From CAZWUL01 sp964636625 (lineage in GTDB: Bacteria; Atribacterota; Phoenicimicrobiia; Phoenicimicrobiales; Stramentimicrobiaceae), in NCBI GenBank assembly GCA_964636625.1, contig CAZWUL010000008.1, positions 1 to 37,133 of the forward strand: 37,133 bases of DNA, in the 5' to 3' direction. Of this stretch, positions 8,618 through 17,513 are shown in pieces; position 1 is the first letter of the stretch; each line of letters starts with the position of its first letter. A model generated the notes under the pieces. The model worked only from the letters and a program-made list of their open reading frames with translations, had not been told where the DNA came from and did not search any database. A program made the position numbers and the translations under genes.

Positions 8618-9919
8618 CTAAATTCGCTTATTAAAAGCATCGTGTTTAATTTTAATTTTCAATAAGTTTTCTTTATTAAAAGATAATGGGAAATAAAGAA
8701 ATGTAGAACATTTATCCGTGAATGTGTCAAAAGAAATATCTTTATCTTCTACTAGTACTTTTTTTATTAATTTCTGTCTCATGCGCAAACAAAGAGCAAA
8801 TTCTAATGGAGTTTCTTCTCCAATATAACAAACCTTGACTAAAGTTGTTTCCGGGTCTATAAGTTCCCTTTTTAAAATACTGAATTTATCCTTTACATTC
8901 CAAATTTTTTCACGTGATAATCTTCTCTCAGAATGATTACTGCCTTTAGCTCTTATTGAAATTCTAAAATCTCCGCACAAAAGATTTATGGGATAACCTT
9001 CTTCTTTTTCCCAGGGAGCCTTTTCCTGACCCATCTTTAATAAGGCAATACAAGGAATTAATCCGCTTATAGCAACATTTTCAGCATTTAAACTCCAATG
9101 ATTTGTTTCAATACCGAAAACCAATGTATGCCACCTGTTATATGCAGGTCCGCAAGTATAATTAGTATAGCCAGGTTTACCAGGAAAATCATAGGTTTCA
9201 TTAAAATCCTGTATATCAAGTAAATATACTTTATTTTTTAAGTACCGACGTGGCAATCTCCCGGTTTTAGGATCTCCAAAATAATAACTGGACAAATCTT
9301 CTAAAGTATGAACTTCAAAAGGCCAACCTCGCGAGGAAGAATAATCAGCCATTTTACTTGCAGTATACTGGTAAATTTGCTCATCCATACCCCATTTAGA
9401 AGTATTAGCAGGAATAATTACTTCCATATCTCCTATATCATATTTTGATCCTTCTACTTTACCCAGACTGTGATAATCCATCATCATATCTGGTTTATAT
9501 TCATCACAAAGATTACCTAAAACTTCTCTTTCAGTATCGGTAATACCAAATTTACTGGAATGAAATTCATCTAAAATAAAACCCTCTGGATTTAGGACAG
9601 GTATCAAAATAACTATTTGTCTGTCCCTGATAATTTTTGCATCATCACTAACCAGGTAATTTAATATTTCAGGACCGACAACTCTGGCACCTTTTTCCTG
9701 ACCATGCCTTGCAAGAGTGATTACCGATATTTGCTTATCTTCATCTGAAATTTGTTTATTTGTTACAAAAAAAGCAGGTATATCCCATTTATTGTCTGAA
9801 GATTTGCCTATGTTCTTTTTACATATATATTCATGATTTTTTTGTGTGAATTCATCAAGCCAATCATAAAGTTTTAATAACCCTTTTTTTCCAACAGGAA
9901 AATAATTAAACATTGCCAT
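8618..9919 (-). CDS. M14-family zinc carboxypeptidase-like protein, probably frameshifted near its C-terminus
   Basis: The 433-residue product has the zinc site of M14 metallocarboxypeptidases: His72 and Glu75 in LARHGQEKG, third ligand His150 in MDYHS, and a likely catalytic Glu271 in FGIETNHWS. The NPEG motif at 110-113 is also typical. There is no signal peptide, so it should act in the cytoplasm on a peptide or acyl-amino acid; the substrate is unknown. A beta-rich tail follows the catalytic domain. The frame ends abruptly at HDAFNKRI, while the +1 frame continues with a strand-like sequence to a TAA at 8565-8563, suggesting a one-base indel around 8635-8640. The gene lies between two TAXI receptors. 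Confidence 0.82.
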   Translation of the reverse strand: MAMFNYFPVGKKGLLKLYDWLDEFTQKNHEYICKKNIGKSSDNKWDIPAFFVTNKQISDEDKQISVITLARHGQEKGARVVGPEILNYLVSDDAKIIRDRQIVILIPVLNPEGFILDEFHSSKFGITDTEREVLGNLCDEYKPDMMMDYHSLGKVEGSKYDIGDMEVIIPANTSKWGMDEQIYQYTASKMADYSSSRGWPFEVHTLEDLSSYYFGDPKTGRLPRRYLKNKVYLLDIQDFNETYDFPGKPGYTNYTCGPAYNRWHTLVFGIETNHWSLNAENVAISGLIPCIALLKMGQEKAPWEKEEGYPINLLCGDFRISIRAKGSNHSERRLSREKIWNVKDKFSILKRELIDPETTLVKVCYIGEETPLEFALCLRMRQKLIKKVLVEDKDISFDTFTDKCSTFLYFPLSFNKENLLKIKIKHDAFNKRI

Positions 9920-10682
9920 TTATATAATGTCTCCCATTTTTTATTTAATAAACATCCTGATTTTAAGTAGCATTTGTTTAGTGTAGTTACTTTTATAGAA
10001 TATAGAATATCACCTGTATCTATTCCGGTAAAGTATTTTTTTACTTATTTCTAATAATTTCTAATCAACGACCTTCTATTTCCCTAATAACCCTGGTATG
10101 ATTTCATAAAAATTGCTAAGATGATTAATAAGTTTATTTTATTCAACCAAAAAGTCTCCATTTTCCAAGTTTATATTTGGTTATTTTAGCAGTAAAATAA
10201 TTTGAAGAACTTCCGGTAAGGTAATTCAAATTTATTTTTTTGATTTTTTAAGCATGTTACAATATACTATAACTATAACTATAATTAAAACTCCCTTTTT
10301 CTTTTTAAAATTTGCTATTTCTTTTCCTGGTAAACATTTTTTAATTTAAATCTAAAGGTAATTAAATAAAAATATTAACAGTGGACAAGAAGGTAACGTG
10401 TTTGACTTTTAATGATATCTAACTTAAAATATTTTATTAGTTTAGTACTCTAAGCTATTATATTTCTATAATTAAGAAATTTTGAGCGTTATTTTTCTTA
10501 AATATAAAATATATATTAAATAAATTAATTTAGTATATATTTAATTGGCAAGTAGTGGATAGTAGGCAAGGGGGTGGTTGATTCAGTTAATACTATACTT
10601 ATTTAAGCTTTTTAAATGGCTTAAAAATTTAAAGAACTTTGGATAATTTCAAGTGATAAAAATAAATTGGAGGTAAATAAAC
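9920..10682. other. Long divergent intergenic region between M14 peptidase and TAXI receptor B
   Basis: This 763-base AT-rich stretch has no credible gene on either strand. It contains a promoter for receptor B (10402-10430), a near-identical direct repeat TTCCGGTAA(A/G)GTA at 10023-10035 and 10211-10223, and three tandem copies of CTATAA near 10266-10283. It must also hold the minus-strand promoter of the peptidase, which I could not place. Confidence 0.6.
10402..10430 (+). promoter_or_regulatory. Sigma-A type promoter for TAXI receptor B operon
   Basis: TTGACT (10402-10407) and TAAAAT (10425-10430) are 17 bases apart. Transcription would begin near 10437, giving a leader of roughly 245 bases before the receptor ATG, which itself has TTGGAGG 9 bases upstream. 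Confidence 0.6.
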
Positions 10683-11678
10683 ATGAAAATAAAACACTTT
10701 TCTATCATTTTAATAGTGGTTCTATTATTAGCAGCTACAATACCACAGGGAGCTTTTGCTCAAGAAGATTGGCCACGCGTAATCTCTATGGGTGCTGCCT
10801 CAGTAGGTGGCACAATGTATTTAGTCGGTGGGATACTCTCCGAAGTGTGGAGTGAAGTAGGTGTTAATGCTTCTGTCGAGGAAAGTGGAGGTTCATTCCA
10901 CAATACCATGTTAATTAATACTGGCGACCTTCATACTGCCCAGATATCTCAAGGTGCAGCATGGGAAGCCTGGACTGGTACAGATATAACCGGTCTTTTT
11001 GAAAAAGATGCCGAAGAATATCGTAATATGAGAGCAATACATCCACAGCACGTTTCTTACTTGCATGGATGGACAGTGGCTGATGATGTAGACGCCTTTA
11101 GAGACCTTGATGGTAAAATTGTATCTGGTGGCCCTGCTGGTGGTACATCTGATTTCTGGTTCAGGATGGTTCTGGATATCTTAGGCGTGAACCCCTCTCG
11201 AGTTGTCCACACCAGCTTAGGAGATACAGTGAATCTCATGAGGGATAATCTCTTGGATTTAGGTTGCACAAGTGGTGGAGTGCCGACGCCTGCTGCAAAT
11301 GAAGCAGCTGCCACTTTAGATGCCAAGATAGTCGGAGTTAAATATGAGGAAGATATTGAAAAAATAAGAGAAAAGATGCCTTTCTTCTCTGCATTGGAAA
11401 TTCCAATAGGCCCCTATCCTGGATTTGATGAAAAAGTGTTAACTGTTGCAGACTGGAATGTGTACTTTGCTCACAAGGATTTACCAGAAGATATGGTATA
11501 TCAATATACTAAAGCTATATTTGAAAATTTAGACAGATTATATGAAGGATTTGCTGGTTTAAGAACGATAACACCCGATAGTGTAAAGAATATTGTTCTG
11601 CCACTACATCCAGGTGCATACAGATATTACCAGGAGGCTGGCATAGAAGTCCATCCAGATGCGGTTCCAGTTGATTAA
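10683..11678 (+). CDS. TAXI-family TRAP transporter solute-binding protein (receptor B)
   Basis: This 331-residue receptor has a signal peptide ending near AFAQ-E28 and the TAXI motifs ISMGAASVGG, GGSFHNTMLIN, ISQGAAWEAW and GKIVSGGPAGGTSDFW. It delivers a periplasmic ligand, probably a carboxylate, to the fused permease encoded 131 bp downstream. It is a gap-free paralog of receptor A at 7316-8311, in opposite orientation. The start is well supported by TTGGAGG at 10668-10674. A 19-bp hairpin (11704-11751) separates it from the permease gene, which probably lets the receptor be made in excess. Gene order receptor-permease-dehydrogenase indicates one operon. Confidence 0.95.
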   Translation: MKIKHFSIILIVVLLLAATIPQGAFAQEDWPRVISMGAASVGGTMYLVGGILSEVWSEVGVNASVEESGGSFHNTMLINTGDLHTAQISQGAAWEAWTGTDITGLFEKDAEEYRNMRAIHPQHVSYLHGWTVADDVDAFRDLDGKIVSGGPAGGTSDFWFRMVLDILGVNPSRVVHTSLGDTVNLMRDNLLDLGCTSGGVPTPAANEAAATLDAKIVGVKYEEDIEKIREKMPFFSALEIPIGPYPGFDEKVLTVADWNVYFAHKDLPEDMVYQYTKAIFENLDRLYEGFAGLRTITPDSVKNIVLPLHPGAYRYYQEAGIEVHPDAVPVD

Positions 11679-11703
11679 TTAGATTGTAAAAAAATTAAAA
11701 CAT

Positions 11704-11751
11704 TATCATTAGCCTGCAATTGTTTATTTAATCAATTGCAGGCTAATGATA
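11704..11751 (+). repeat. Perfect 19-bp intercistronic hairpin between TAXI receptor B and permease
   Basis: Arms 11704-11722 and 11733-11751 (TATCATTAGCCTGCAATTG and its exact complement) enclose a 10-base loop. The hairpin begins 25 bases after the receptor stop. No U-run follows, so read-through is expected. The position suits an mRNA-stabilising or processing element that raises receptor over permease levels. It shares ATCATT and AGCCTG with the hairpin after receptor A. Confidence 0.85.
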
Positions 11752-11809
11752 TTAAATAGCATTTATTTTTAAAATCATAGATTAGGTTTTCGAAAGAGAG
11801 GAGCCTGAA

Positions 11810-13771
11810 TTGAACAACAAAAAAAAGAATGAAGAAGAAATTGAGATTATAGAAGTAAGTGAAGAAAAACTTCGAGAAATTGATAAACCAACCGGAAGAC
11901 AACTTACCGGAGTAATGTGGTACTTGGTAAGCATTATTGCTTTAAGTGCTTCAGTTTATCATCTGTTTATTATGTTCGCCTACCCTATAGACCCTTTTTT
12001 ATTTAGAGCAGTGCACCTTGGCTTTATAATGGTTTTGGGATTTTTACTAACTCCAGCTGCTAAAAATAGTCCTTTGGATCGATTTACAATTTTAGATGTT
12101 ATTTTAGCTTTATTGTCTATTGGTATAGTCGTATATATTTTCAACCAATTCAGCGGGCTTGTATTCAGACAGGGCGCTATGCCAACAACAACAGACGTCT
12201 ACATAGGTACGCTTGCAATTATATTATTAATAGAATTGTCGCGTCGAATGCTAGGCTGGACAATGCCGATTCTTGCTTTAGCTTTTTACGCCTATTCCCT
12301 ATTCGGTCAAGCCCTTCCAGGTTTCTTAGGCCACCCCGGTTATAGTTATGCCAGGGTTGTAAGTAATGCACTTGGTACTTCGGGAATTTATACCATACCT
12401 CTGGGAGTATCTGCTACATATGTGTTTTTATTTATTCTTTTTGGAGCATTTTTACAGGTTTCCGGAGCCGGGATAACTATAATTGATGGTGCCAAGGCTA
12501 TTGCTGGAGGCACTAGAGGCGGACCTGCCAAGACTGCAGTTTTTGCCAGTGCGCTAATGGGCACCATTTCTGGAGCTTCTATAGCCAATGTAGCAGTAAC
12601 CGGAACCTTTACTATCCCTTTGATGAGGAAGACTGGTTATGATAAAACATTTGCCAGCGCTGTTGAAGCAGTAGCATCAACAGGAGGTCAGGTAACCCCT
12701 CCTGTTATGGGTGCAGCAGTTTTTATTCTGGCAGAAATCTTAGGTAGACCTTATTCCGAAATAATGATTGCCGGAATCATACCTGCTTTTCTTTATTATG
12801 TTGGCGTATTCAGCATGGTCGATTTTGAAGCTGTTAAAAAGAATTTATCCGGGCTGCCAAAACGATTATTACCGAATATAAAAAAGGTAATATCTGAAAG
12901 AGGACATTTATTACTTCCATTGCTGGTTCTTATATTTTTCCTTGTGGTTTTGAAAGTTTCTCCCATTAGAGCTGCAATTATGGCGATTCTTTCTACAGTT
13001 ATTGTATCTTTCTTTCGAAGAAATACCTGGATGACCCCAAACAAAATTATTGAAAGTCTTGTTTTAGGTCCACAAAAACTATTAACAGTTGCAACTACAT
13101 GCGGAGTTGCCGGATTGATTATTGGAGTAGTCTTACAGACCGGGCTGGGACATCGTTTTTCAACCATGATGATTAGAATGACAGGTGGAAATATTTTGGC
13201 GGCATTGATAATGGCTATGATTGTAGCCCTAATTTTAGGTATGGGAGTCCCTCCTGTTGCTGCTTATGCCATTGCCGGTACTATGGTTGCTCCTGCTTTA
13301 ATTAGACTGGGAGTACACCCTCTTTCCGCTCATATGTTTGTATTTTTCTTTTGTGCCATTGCTCCTATTACACCACCGGTAGCGTTTGCTGCCTATGCTG
13401 CAGCCGCAATTGGGGAAGCTGATATGTGGAAAGTAGGAATGCAAGCCTTTAAAATTGGTGCTGCAGCCTACTTAGTCCCCTATTTATTTGTATATTCACC
13501 CACTTTACTTTTGGAAGGGCAGCCAATAAGAATCATTCTTAGCGTTATTACTGCTATAATTGGCGTTGTTTTCTTAGCGGGAGCAATTCAGGGATGGTTT
13601 ATTAAATTTTTGTCTTATCCTTTAAGATTGTTATTATTAATAGCATCTTTAAGTATGGTTATACCAAATATCAGATTTGCTCTTCCGGGAATTATAGCAT
13701 TTGGAATCTTTATAATTCTAGTGAAGAAAAATATTGGAGCAAGAGAAAAATTATCTACCAAAACTAATTAA
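11810..13771 (+). CDS. TRAP transporter permease, fused small and large subunits (DctQM, TAXI type)
   Basis: The 653-residue protein carries about 17-19 hydrophobic segments. The N-terminal part (after about 40 charged residues) corresponds to the small DctQ-like subunit, and the rest to the large DctM channel, fused as is usual for TAXI systems. Diagnostic stretches are SALMGTISGASIANVAVTG, STGGQVTPPVMGAAVF, LGMGVPPVAAYAIAGTM and FFFCAIAPITPPVAFAAYA. Transport is expected to be driven by an ion gradient, typically sodium in TRAP systems. The start is TTG at 11810-11812, with GAGAGGAG 7 bases upstream. It follows receptor B and precedes the dehydrogenase by 45 bp. Confidence 0.95.
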   Translation: MNNKKKNEEEIEIIEVSEEKLREIDKPTGRQLTGVMWYLVSIIALSASVYHLFIMFAYPIDPFLFRAVHLGFIMVLGFLLTPAAKNSPLDRFTILDVILALLSIGIVVYIFNQFSGLVFRQGAMPTTTDVYIGTLAIILLIELSRRMLGWTMPILALAFYAYSLFGQALPGFLGHPGYSYARVVSNALGTSGIYTIPLGVSATYVFLFILFGAFLQVSGAGITIIDGAKAIAGGTRGGPAKTAVFASALMGTISGASIANVAVTGTFTIPLMRKTGYDKTFASAVEAVASTGGQVTPPVMGAAVFILAEILGRPYSEIMIAGIIPAFLYYVGVFSMVDFEAVKKNLSGLPKRLLPNIKKVISERGHLLLPLLVLIFFLVVLKVSPIRAAIMAILSTVIVSFFRRNTWMTPNKIIESLVLGPQKLLTVATTCGVAGLIIGVVLQTGLGHRFSTMMIRMTGGNILAALIMAMIVALILGMGVPPVAAYAIAGTMVAPALIRLGVHPLSAHMFVFFFCAIAPITPPVAFAAYAAAAIGEADMWKVGMQAFKIGAAAYLVPYLFVYSPTLLLEGQPIRIILSVITAIIGVVFLAGAIQGWFIKFLSYPLRLLLLIASLSMVIPNIRFALPGIIAFGIFIILVKKNIGAREKLSTKTN

Positions 13772-13816
13772 ATGATTAATTTTTTTAAATAAAACTGACA
13801 TTAAGGAGTGTTGTTA

Positions 13817-14737
13817 ATGAGAGCTATAATTACTGAAACATTTCATTCATCAGGTGTAAAAATGCTTGAAAAATATATGGATGTTGAATGTGACTTTCAG
13901 ATATCCAGAGAAGAGTTAAAGAAAAAAATAAAAGATTATGATGTAGCAATTATAAGGTCAGCAATAAAATTCGATAGGGAATTATTAGAATATGGAGAAA
14001 AATTAAAAATTATTGGTATGGCAGGTATCGGGACAGATCATATTGATAAGGATTATTGTAAGGAAAGAGAAATTGCAATTTTTAATGTTCCCGAAGGTAG
14101 CAATAACGCTGTCGCAGAATTAGCAATGGCTTTAATATTAAACGTAATTAGAAAAGTCCATCCTGCTGTAAAATCTGTAAAAGAAAACTACCAGTGGGAT
14201 AAGACTTTCTATGTTGGTCGGGAATTAAAAGGAAAAACATTGGGGATTATTGCTATAGGTAAAATCGGTTCCAGGTTAGCAAAATTTGCCCAGGCATTTG
14301 ATATGAAAGTTATAGCATTTGACCCTTATATCCCTGCTGAAAAAGCTCAAGCAATTAATATTAAGCTAGTTGAGCTAGAAGAACTATTTTCTCAAGCGGA
14401 TATTATTTCTATTCACGCACCATTAACCAAACAAACACACCATATGATTTCCAAAGAACAAATTGACAAAATGAAGGATGGTATATATCTGTTTAATTTT
14501 GGTAGAGGTCCTATTATTGATGAAGAAAGCCTGTATATTGCTTTAAAAAATGGGAAATTTGCCGGTGTAGGCGTAGACGTAATGGAAAAAGAACCTCCCG
14601 GTAAATCAAAATTATTTGAGTTTGATAATTTTATAGCAACACCACATATAGGGGCAGGTACAGTCGAAGCGCAAAAGTATATCTCTGAAGCAATTAGTAA
14701 ACAAGTACTCACGCATTTGAAGCTAATTGACAATTAA
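13817..14737 (+). CDS. D-2-hydroxyacid dehydrogenase (NAD-binding, SerA-like catalytic domain)
   Basis: The 306-residue enzyme should interconvert a 2-hydroxyacid and a 2-oxoacid with NAD(H). The catalytic trio is visible: Arg230 in FNFGRG, Glu259 in VMEKEPP and His277 in ATPHIGAG. The Rossmann motif reads GIIAIGKIG (143-151), with Ala146 where the first Gly of GxGxxG is usual. It has no ACT domain, so it is not a full-length phosphoglycerate dehydrogenase. I chose the ATG at 13817 because AAGGAG lies 8 bases upstream; an in-frame GTG at 13808 overlaps that site. It ends the receptor B operon, suggesting it acts on the imported acid or its product. Substrate is unknown. Confidence 0.92.
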   Translation: MRAIITETFHSSGVKMLEKYMDVECDFQISREELKKKIKDYDVAIIRSAIKFDRELLEYGEKLKIIGMAGIGTDHIDKDYCKEREIAIFNVPEGSNNAVAELAMALILNVIRKVHPAVKSVKENYQWDKTFYVGRELKGKTLGIIAIGKIGSRLAKFAQAFDMKVIAFDPYIPAEKAQAINIKLVELEELFSQADIISIHAPLTKQTHHMISKEQIDKMKDGIYLFNFGRGPIIDEESLYIALKNGKFAGVGVDVMEKEPPGKSKLFEFDNFIATPHIGAGTVEAQKYISEAISKQVLTHLKLIDN

Positions 14738-15014
14738 AAAGATAATAAATTAATTCAGAATATATCAGGAAAAAATATTAATCGAAAAAGAGAGGCTCAA
14801 ACTTGTAGCTTTCAGTGGTTATCAGCAAATGGTTGGGGCCTATTTTGGGATAATACAAAAAAATTCAAAAGAAGGCCTCTCCATATCAATTAGCCTATTT
14901 AATATTGGGCATCTAATTGTATATGAGGAAAAAGTTTATATTTTTTAAAGAATATATTTTCTAAATTTCCATCTTCGGCTGCCCTCCAATAAAACTGCTT
15001 GATTGCTGACATTT

Positions 15015-15890
15015 TTAGGTATTGTTTATTTTTTTCAGAAATTCAATAGCTGCATCTTCATCAAGGGGTTTACTAATTAGATAACCCTGTATTTTATCAC
15101 AGCCGTGTCTTTGCAGGTATTGTTTCTGTTTTTCATATTCTACTCCTTCTGCAATTACATAGTGACCCAGATTATGTGCCATAGAGATAATGTCATCATG
15201 CAGGGATTGCTCTTTTTCGGCTTCAAAGACAATAAACTTCAAATTAGTAAGCGCATTGGTACAAACAAGATAATCAGTAGTAGCAAGGTTTCCGATAAAA
15301 ACTCTTTCAGTACCGCTGGAAACTGAGGCTAATGCTGCCTCAACAGAATCATATAAACTTAAATTTATATTCGGATAAGATAACAGATAGCTATGATGGG
15401 AACTATTTCTCTGTACTGCAACTGCCAGGCTCGCCAAATCATCAATATCGATAATATCGGTCTCTGTTTTTTGTGTCACAATAACCCTTTTAAAGTAAAA
15501 ATATGGCTGGGAAAAGAGAAAATGCATTACCCTTTCCTCTGTTTTGGATACTGCAGGGAGGGCGTCAATATCTCCCACCAAAGCCAGCTCATAGGCTTCC
15601 GGCCAGGTCAGTCATCTGATAATATCAAATTCTAATCCGGTTTTTTCACTGATTAAGGAAAGATAATCCGCAGTTATTCCTTTATACTCCCCATCCTCAT
15701 CAAAAATCTCAAATGGTACAAACTTCGGATCTATCCCAAGACGAATAACTGGATTTTCTTTCAAAAAAGCAATCTCAGTCTGTGTCCAGCTAATCGCATT
15801 GCCTATTATATTGTTCTGGGCAAAGCAGGAGCCGGTTAATGTCACAGAAATGATAATAAATACATACCATAAGGAAAGAATTTTTCTCAA
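15015..15890 (-). pseudogene. Broken PBP-EAL signalling protein (in-frame stop and internal deletion)
   Basis: A TTG start at 15890 with AGAAGG upstream gives a signal peptide ending near CFAQNN. Then comes a periplasmic binding domain of the BvgS type (FLKENPVIRLGIDPKFVPFE, ITADYLSLISEKTGLEFDIIR). An in-frame TGA (15614-15612) interrupts it, and the same frame continues LTWPEAYELALVGDIDALPA to EAEKEQSLH. There the sequence jumps directly to the end of an EAL domain: DDIISMAHNLG, VIAEGVE, GCDKIQGYLISKPL. The end of the binding domain, the membrane segment, any PAS or GGDEF domain and the EAL catalytic residues are gone; the junction is near 15197. It cannot make or break cyclic di-GMP. The frame is open to 16001, so the true start is uncertain. 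Confidence 0.85.
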
Positions 15891-16133
15891 AAATATTTTC
15901 CTTCTATATATTATATAAATAGAATATTGTGACACTAAATTAATAATTTTATATATTTTTTCGATTGGAAAAATTTTTTTAGCGGCTTTAGCACTCCACA
16001 TCAGTTCAGGGAATAATTATTCCACCAGTAATAAAAATCTGTTTTTTGATTTTTAAAACATTTTAATGGAAAAAATACTTTTTATAAACTTAGTAATTTT
16101 TAAAGATATTTCGATGAATTTTTCATAAATAGC

Positions 16134-17348
16134 TTAATTATATAGTTGCTTTTCAATAACTTTACCTAATCTTTTGATTCCTTCCTTTATATCATCTACA
16201 GCGGGATAGCAGAATGACAACCTCATTGTATTTTTCCCTTCACCATTAGCAAAAAATGAAGACCCGCTTACATAAGCTACTTTTTCTTTAACGGCGTCAT
16301 AGAGCATCTCGTCAGCATTGATTTTTTCAGGCAAAGTCACAAAAACAAAAAATCCTCCCTCGGGTTTATTCCAAAAAGCACTTTCAGGAAAATATTTTTC
16401 CAAAGATTCTAACATAACATCTCGTTTTTCCCTGTAAACAGAAATATTTGAATCAATATTTTTATCAATACAACCTTTAGAGCAATATTCTTGAGCGATC
16501 ATCTGGTTCAATATAGGCGTGCACAGGTCTGTTGCTTGCTTTAAAATAACAATCTTTTCTATTATTTCTTTATTCCCGGTAATCCAGGCTAACCTTAATC
16601 CGGGGCACAATATTTTAGAAAAAGTACCCAAGTTTATCACTCGCCCTTCCTCATCAAAAGATAAAATTGATGGTAAAGGTTTTCCTTCAAAGCGTAGCTT
16701 ATCATAAGGGTTATCTTCCAGGATAAAAAGATTATGCTTTGAAGCAATTTTTAAAATTTTTTTTCTTCTGGACAATGACATAGTAACACCTGCTGGGTTC
16801 TGGAAATTGGATATAGTATAAATAAATTTAACTTTTTTACCTTTTTTGGTAATTTGCTTAAGGATTTTATCCAATAAGTCTATTTGCATTCCTTCTCCAT
16901 CCATTGGGATTCCAATCATCTCTGCTCCATAACTTCTAAAAGCATTTAAAGCTGCCAGGTAACTGGGTAATTCCACAATTACAATATCCCCGGGGTCTAA
17001 CAATGCTTTACTCATTAAATCTAAACCCTGTTGTGAGCCTGACGTTATAACAATATTATCTGTCTGATATCTTTTTTTATCCAGGTCCAACCATTGTAAA
17101 AGAAATTTTCTTAACTGCAATAGACCTTCTGTACTGCTATATTGTAAGGCACGACCGCTATCTCTGGTTAAGACATCAGCACAAATCTCTTTTAAATCAT
17201 TAACCGGAAATGTTATCGGGTCCGGCATTCCGCCAGCCAAAGAAATAACATCAGAACTCTGAATAATCTTTAAGATTTCTCTGATTGAAGAGGCTTTGCT
17301 CTGCCTGGCTAATTTTGAAAATAACTCTTCACTATTAATTAATGGCAT
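16134..17348 (-). CDS. PLP-dependent class I/II aminotransferase (LysN/MocR-like, no HTH domain)
   Basis: This 404-residue fold-type I aminotransferase starts directly with the substrate-binding arm and ISLAGGMPDPITFP, the signature of 2-aminoadipate/aromatic aminotransferases related to MocR regulators. The PLP lysine is Lys245 in GTFSKILCPGLRLAW. The PLP-ring residues Asn184 (SNFQNPAG) and Asp212 (LEDNPY) are present, and Arg in MRLSFCYP should bind the substrate carboxylate. No winged-helix domain precedes it, so it is an enzyme, not a regulator. Likely substrates are large or acidic amino acids with 2-oxoglutarate; which one cannot be told. It stands alone between a pseudogene and yibE. 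Confidence 0.9.
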   Translation of the reverse strand: MPLINSEELFSKLARQSKASSIREILKIIQSSDVISLAGGMPDPITFPVNDLKEICADVLTRDSGRALQYSSTEGLLQLRKFLLQWLDLDKKRYQTDNIVITSGSQQGLDLMSKALLDPGDIVIVELPSYLAALNAFRSYGAEMIGIPMDGEGMQIDLLDKILKQITKKGKKVKFIYTISNFQNPAGVTMSLSRRKKILKIASKHNLFILEDNPYDKLRFEGKPLPSILSFDEEGRVINLGTFSKILCPGLRLAWITGNKEIIEKIVILKQATDLCTPILNQMIAQEYCSKGCIDKNIDSNISVYREKRDVMLESLEKYFPESAFWNKPEGGFFVFVTLPEKINADEMLYDAVKEKVAYVSGSSFFANGEGKNTMRLSFCYPAVDDIKEGIKRLGKVIEKQLYN

Positions 17349-17513
17349 AATTTGACTCCCCTCATTTGTTTCAATATTTTATTAAATAATAGAACAACAG
17401 CCTATTTTTATCAATATTTTTTTATACTTTGCCGCTTCCTTAAAAACTGATTTTAATTTATTGCATTCTTTTATTCTCCTTGTTGGTAAATATTTCTGTC
17501 TAAATGAGCAGCC

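Noticed and set aside
14790..14881. GAGAGGC and GCCTCTC separated by 78 bases after the D-2-hydroxyacid dehydrogenase gene
   Set aside because: Seven paired bases across such a long loop, without a U-run, do not support a terminator or a structured RNA by eye.
15612..15614. The TGA in the PBP-EAL gene as a selenocysteine codon
   Set aside because: The position is in a binding-domain loop where no redox residue is expected, no SECIS-like stem with a GGU loop follows, and the gene also has a large internal deletion. A nonsense mutation is the simpler reading.
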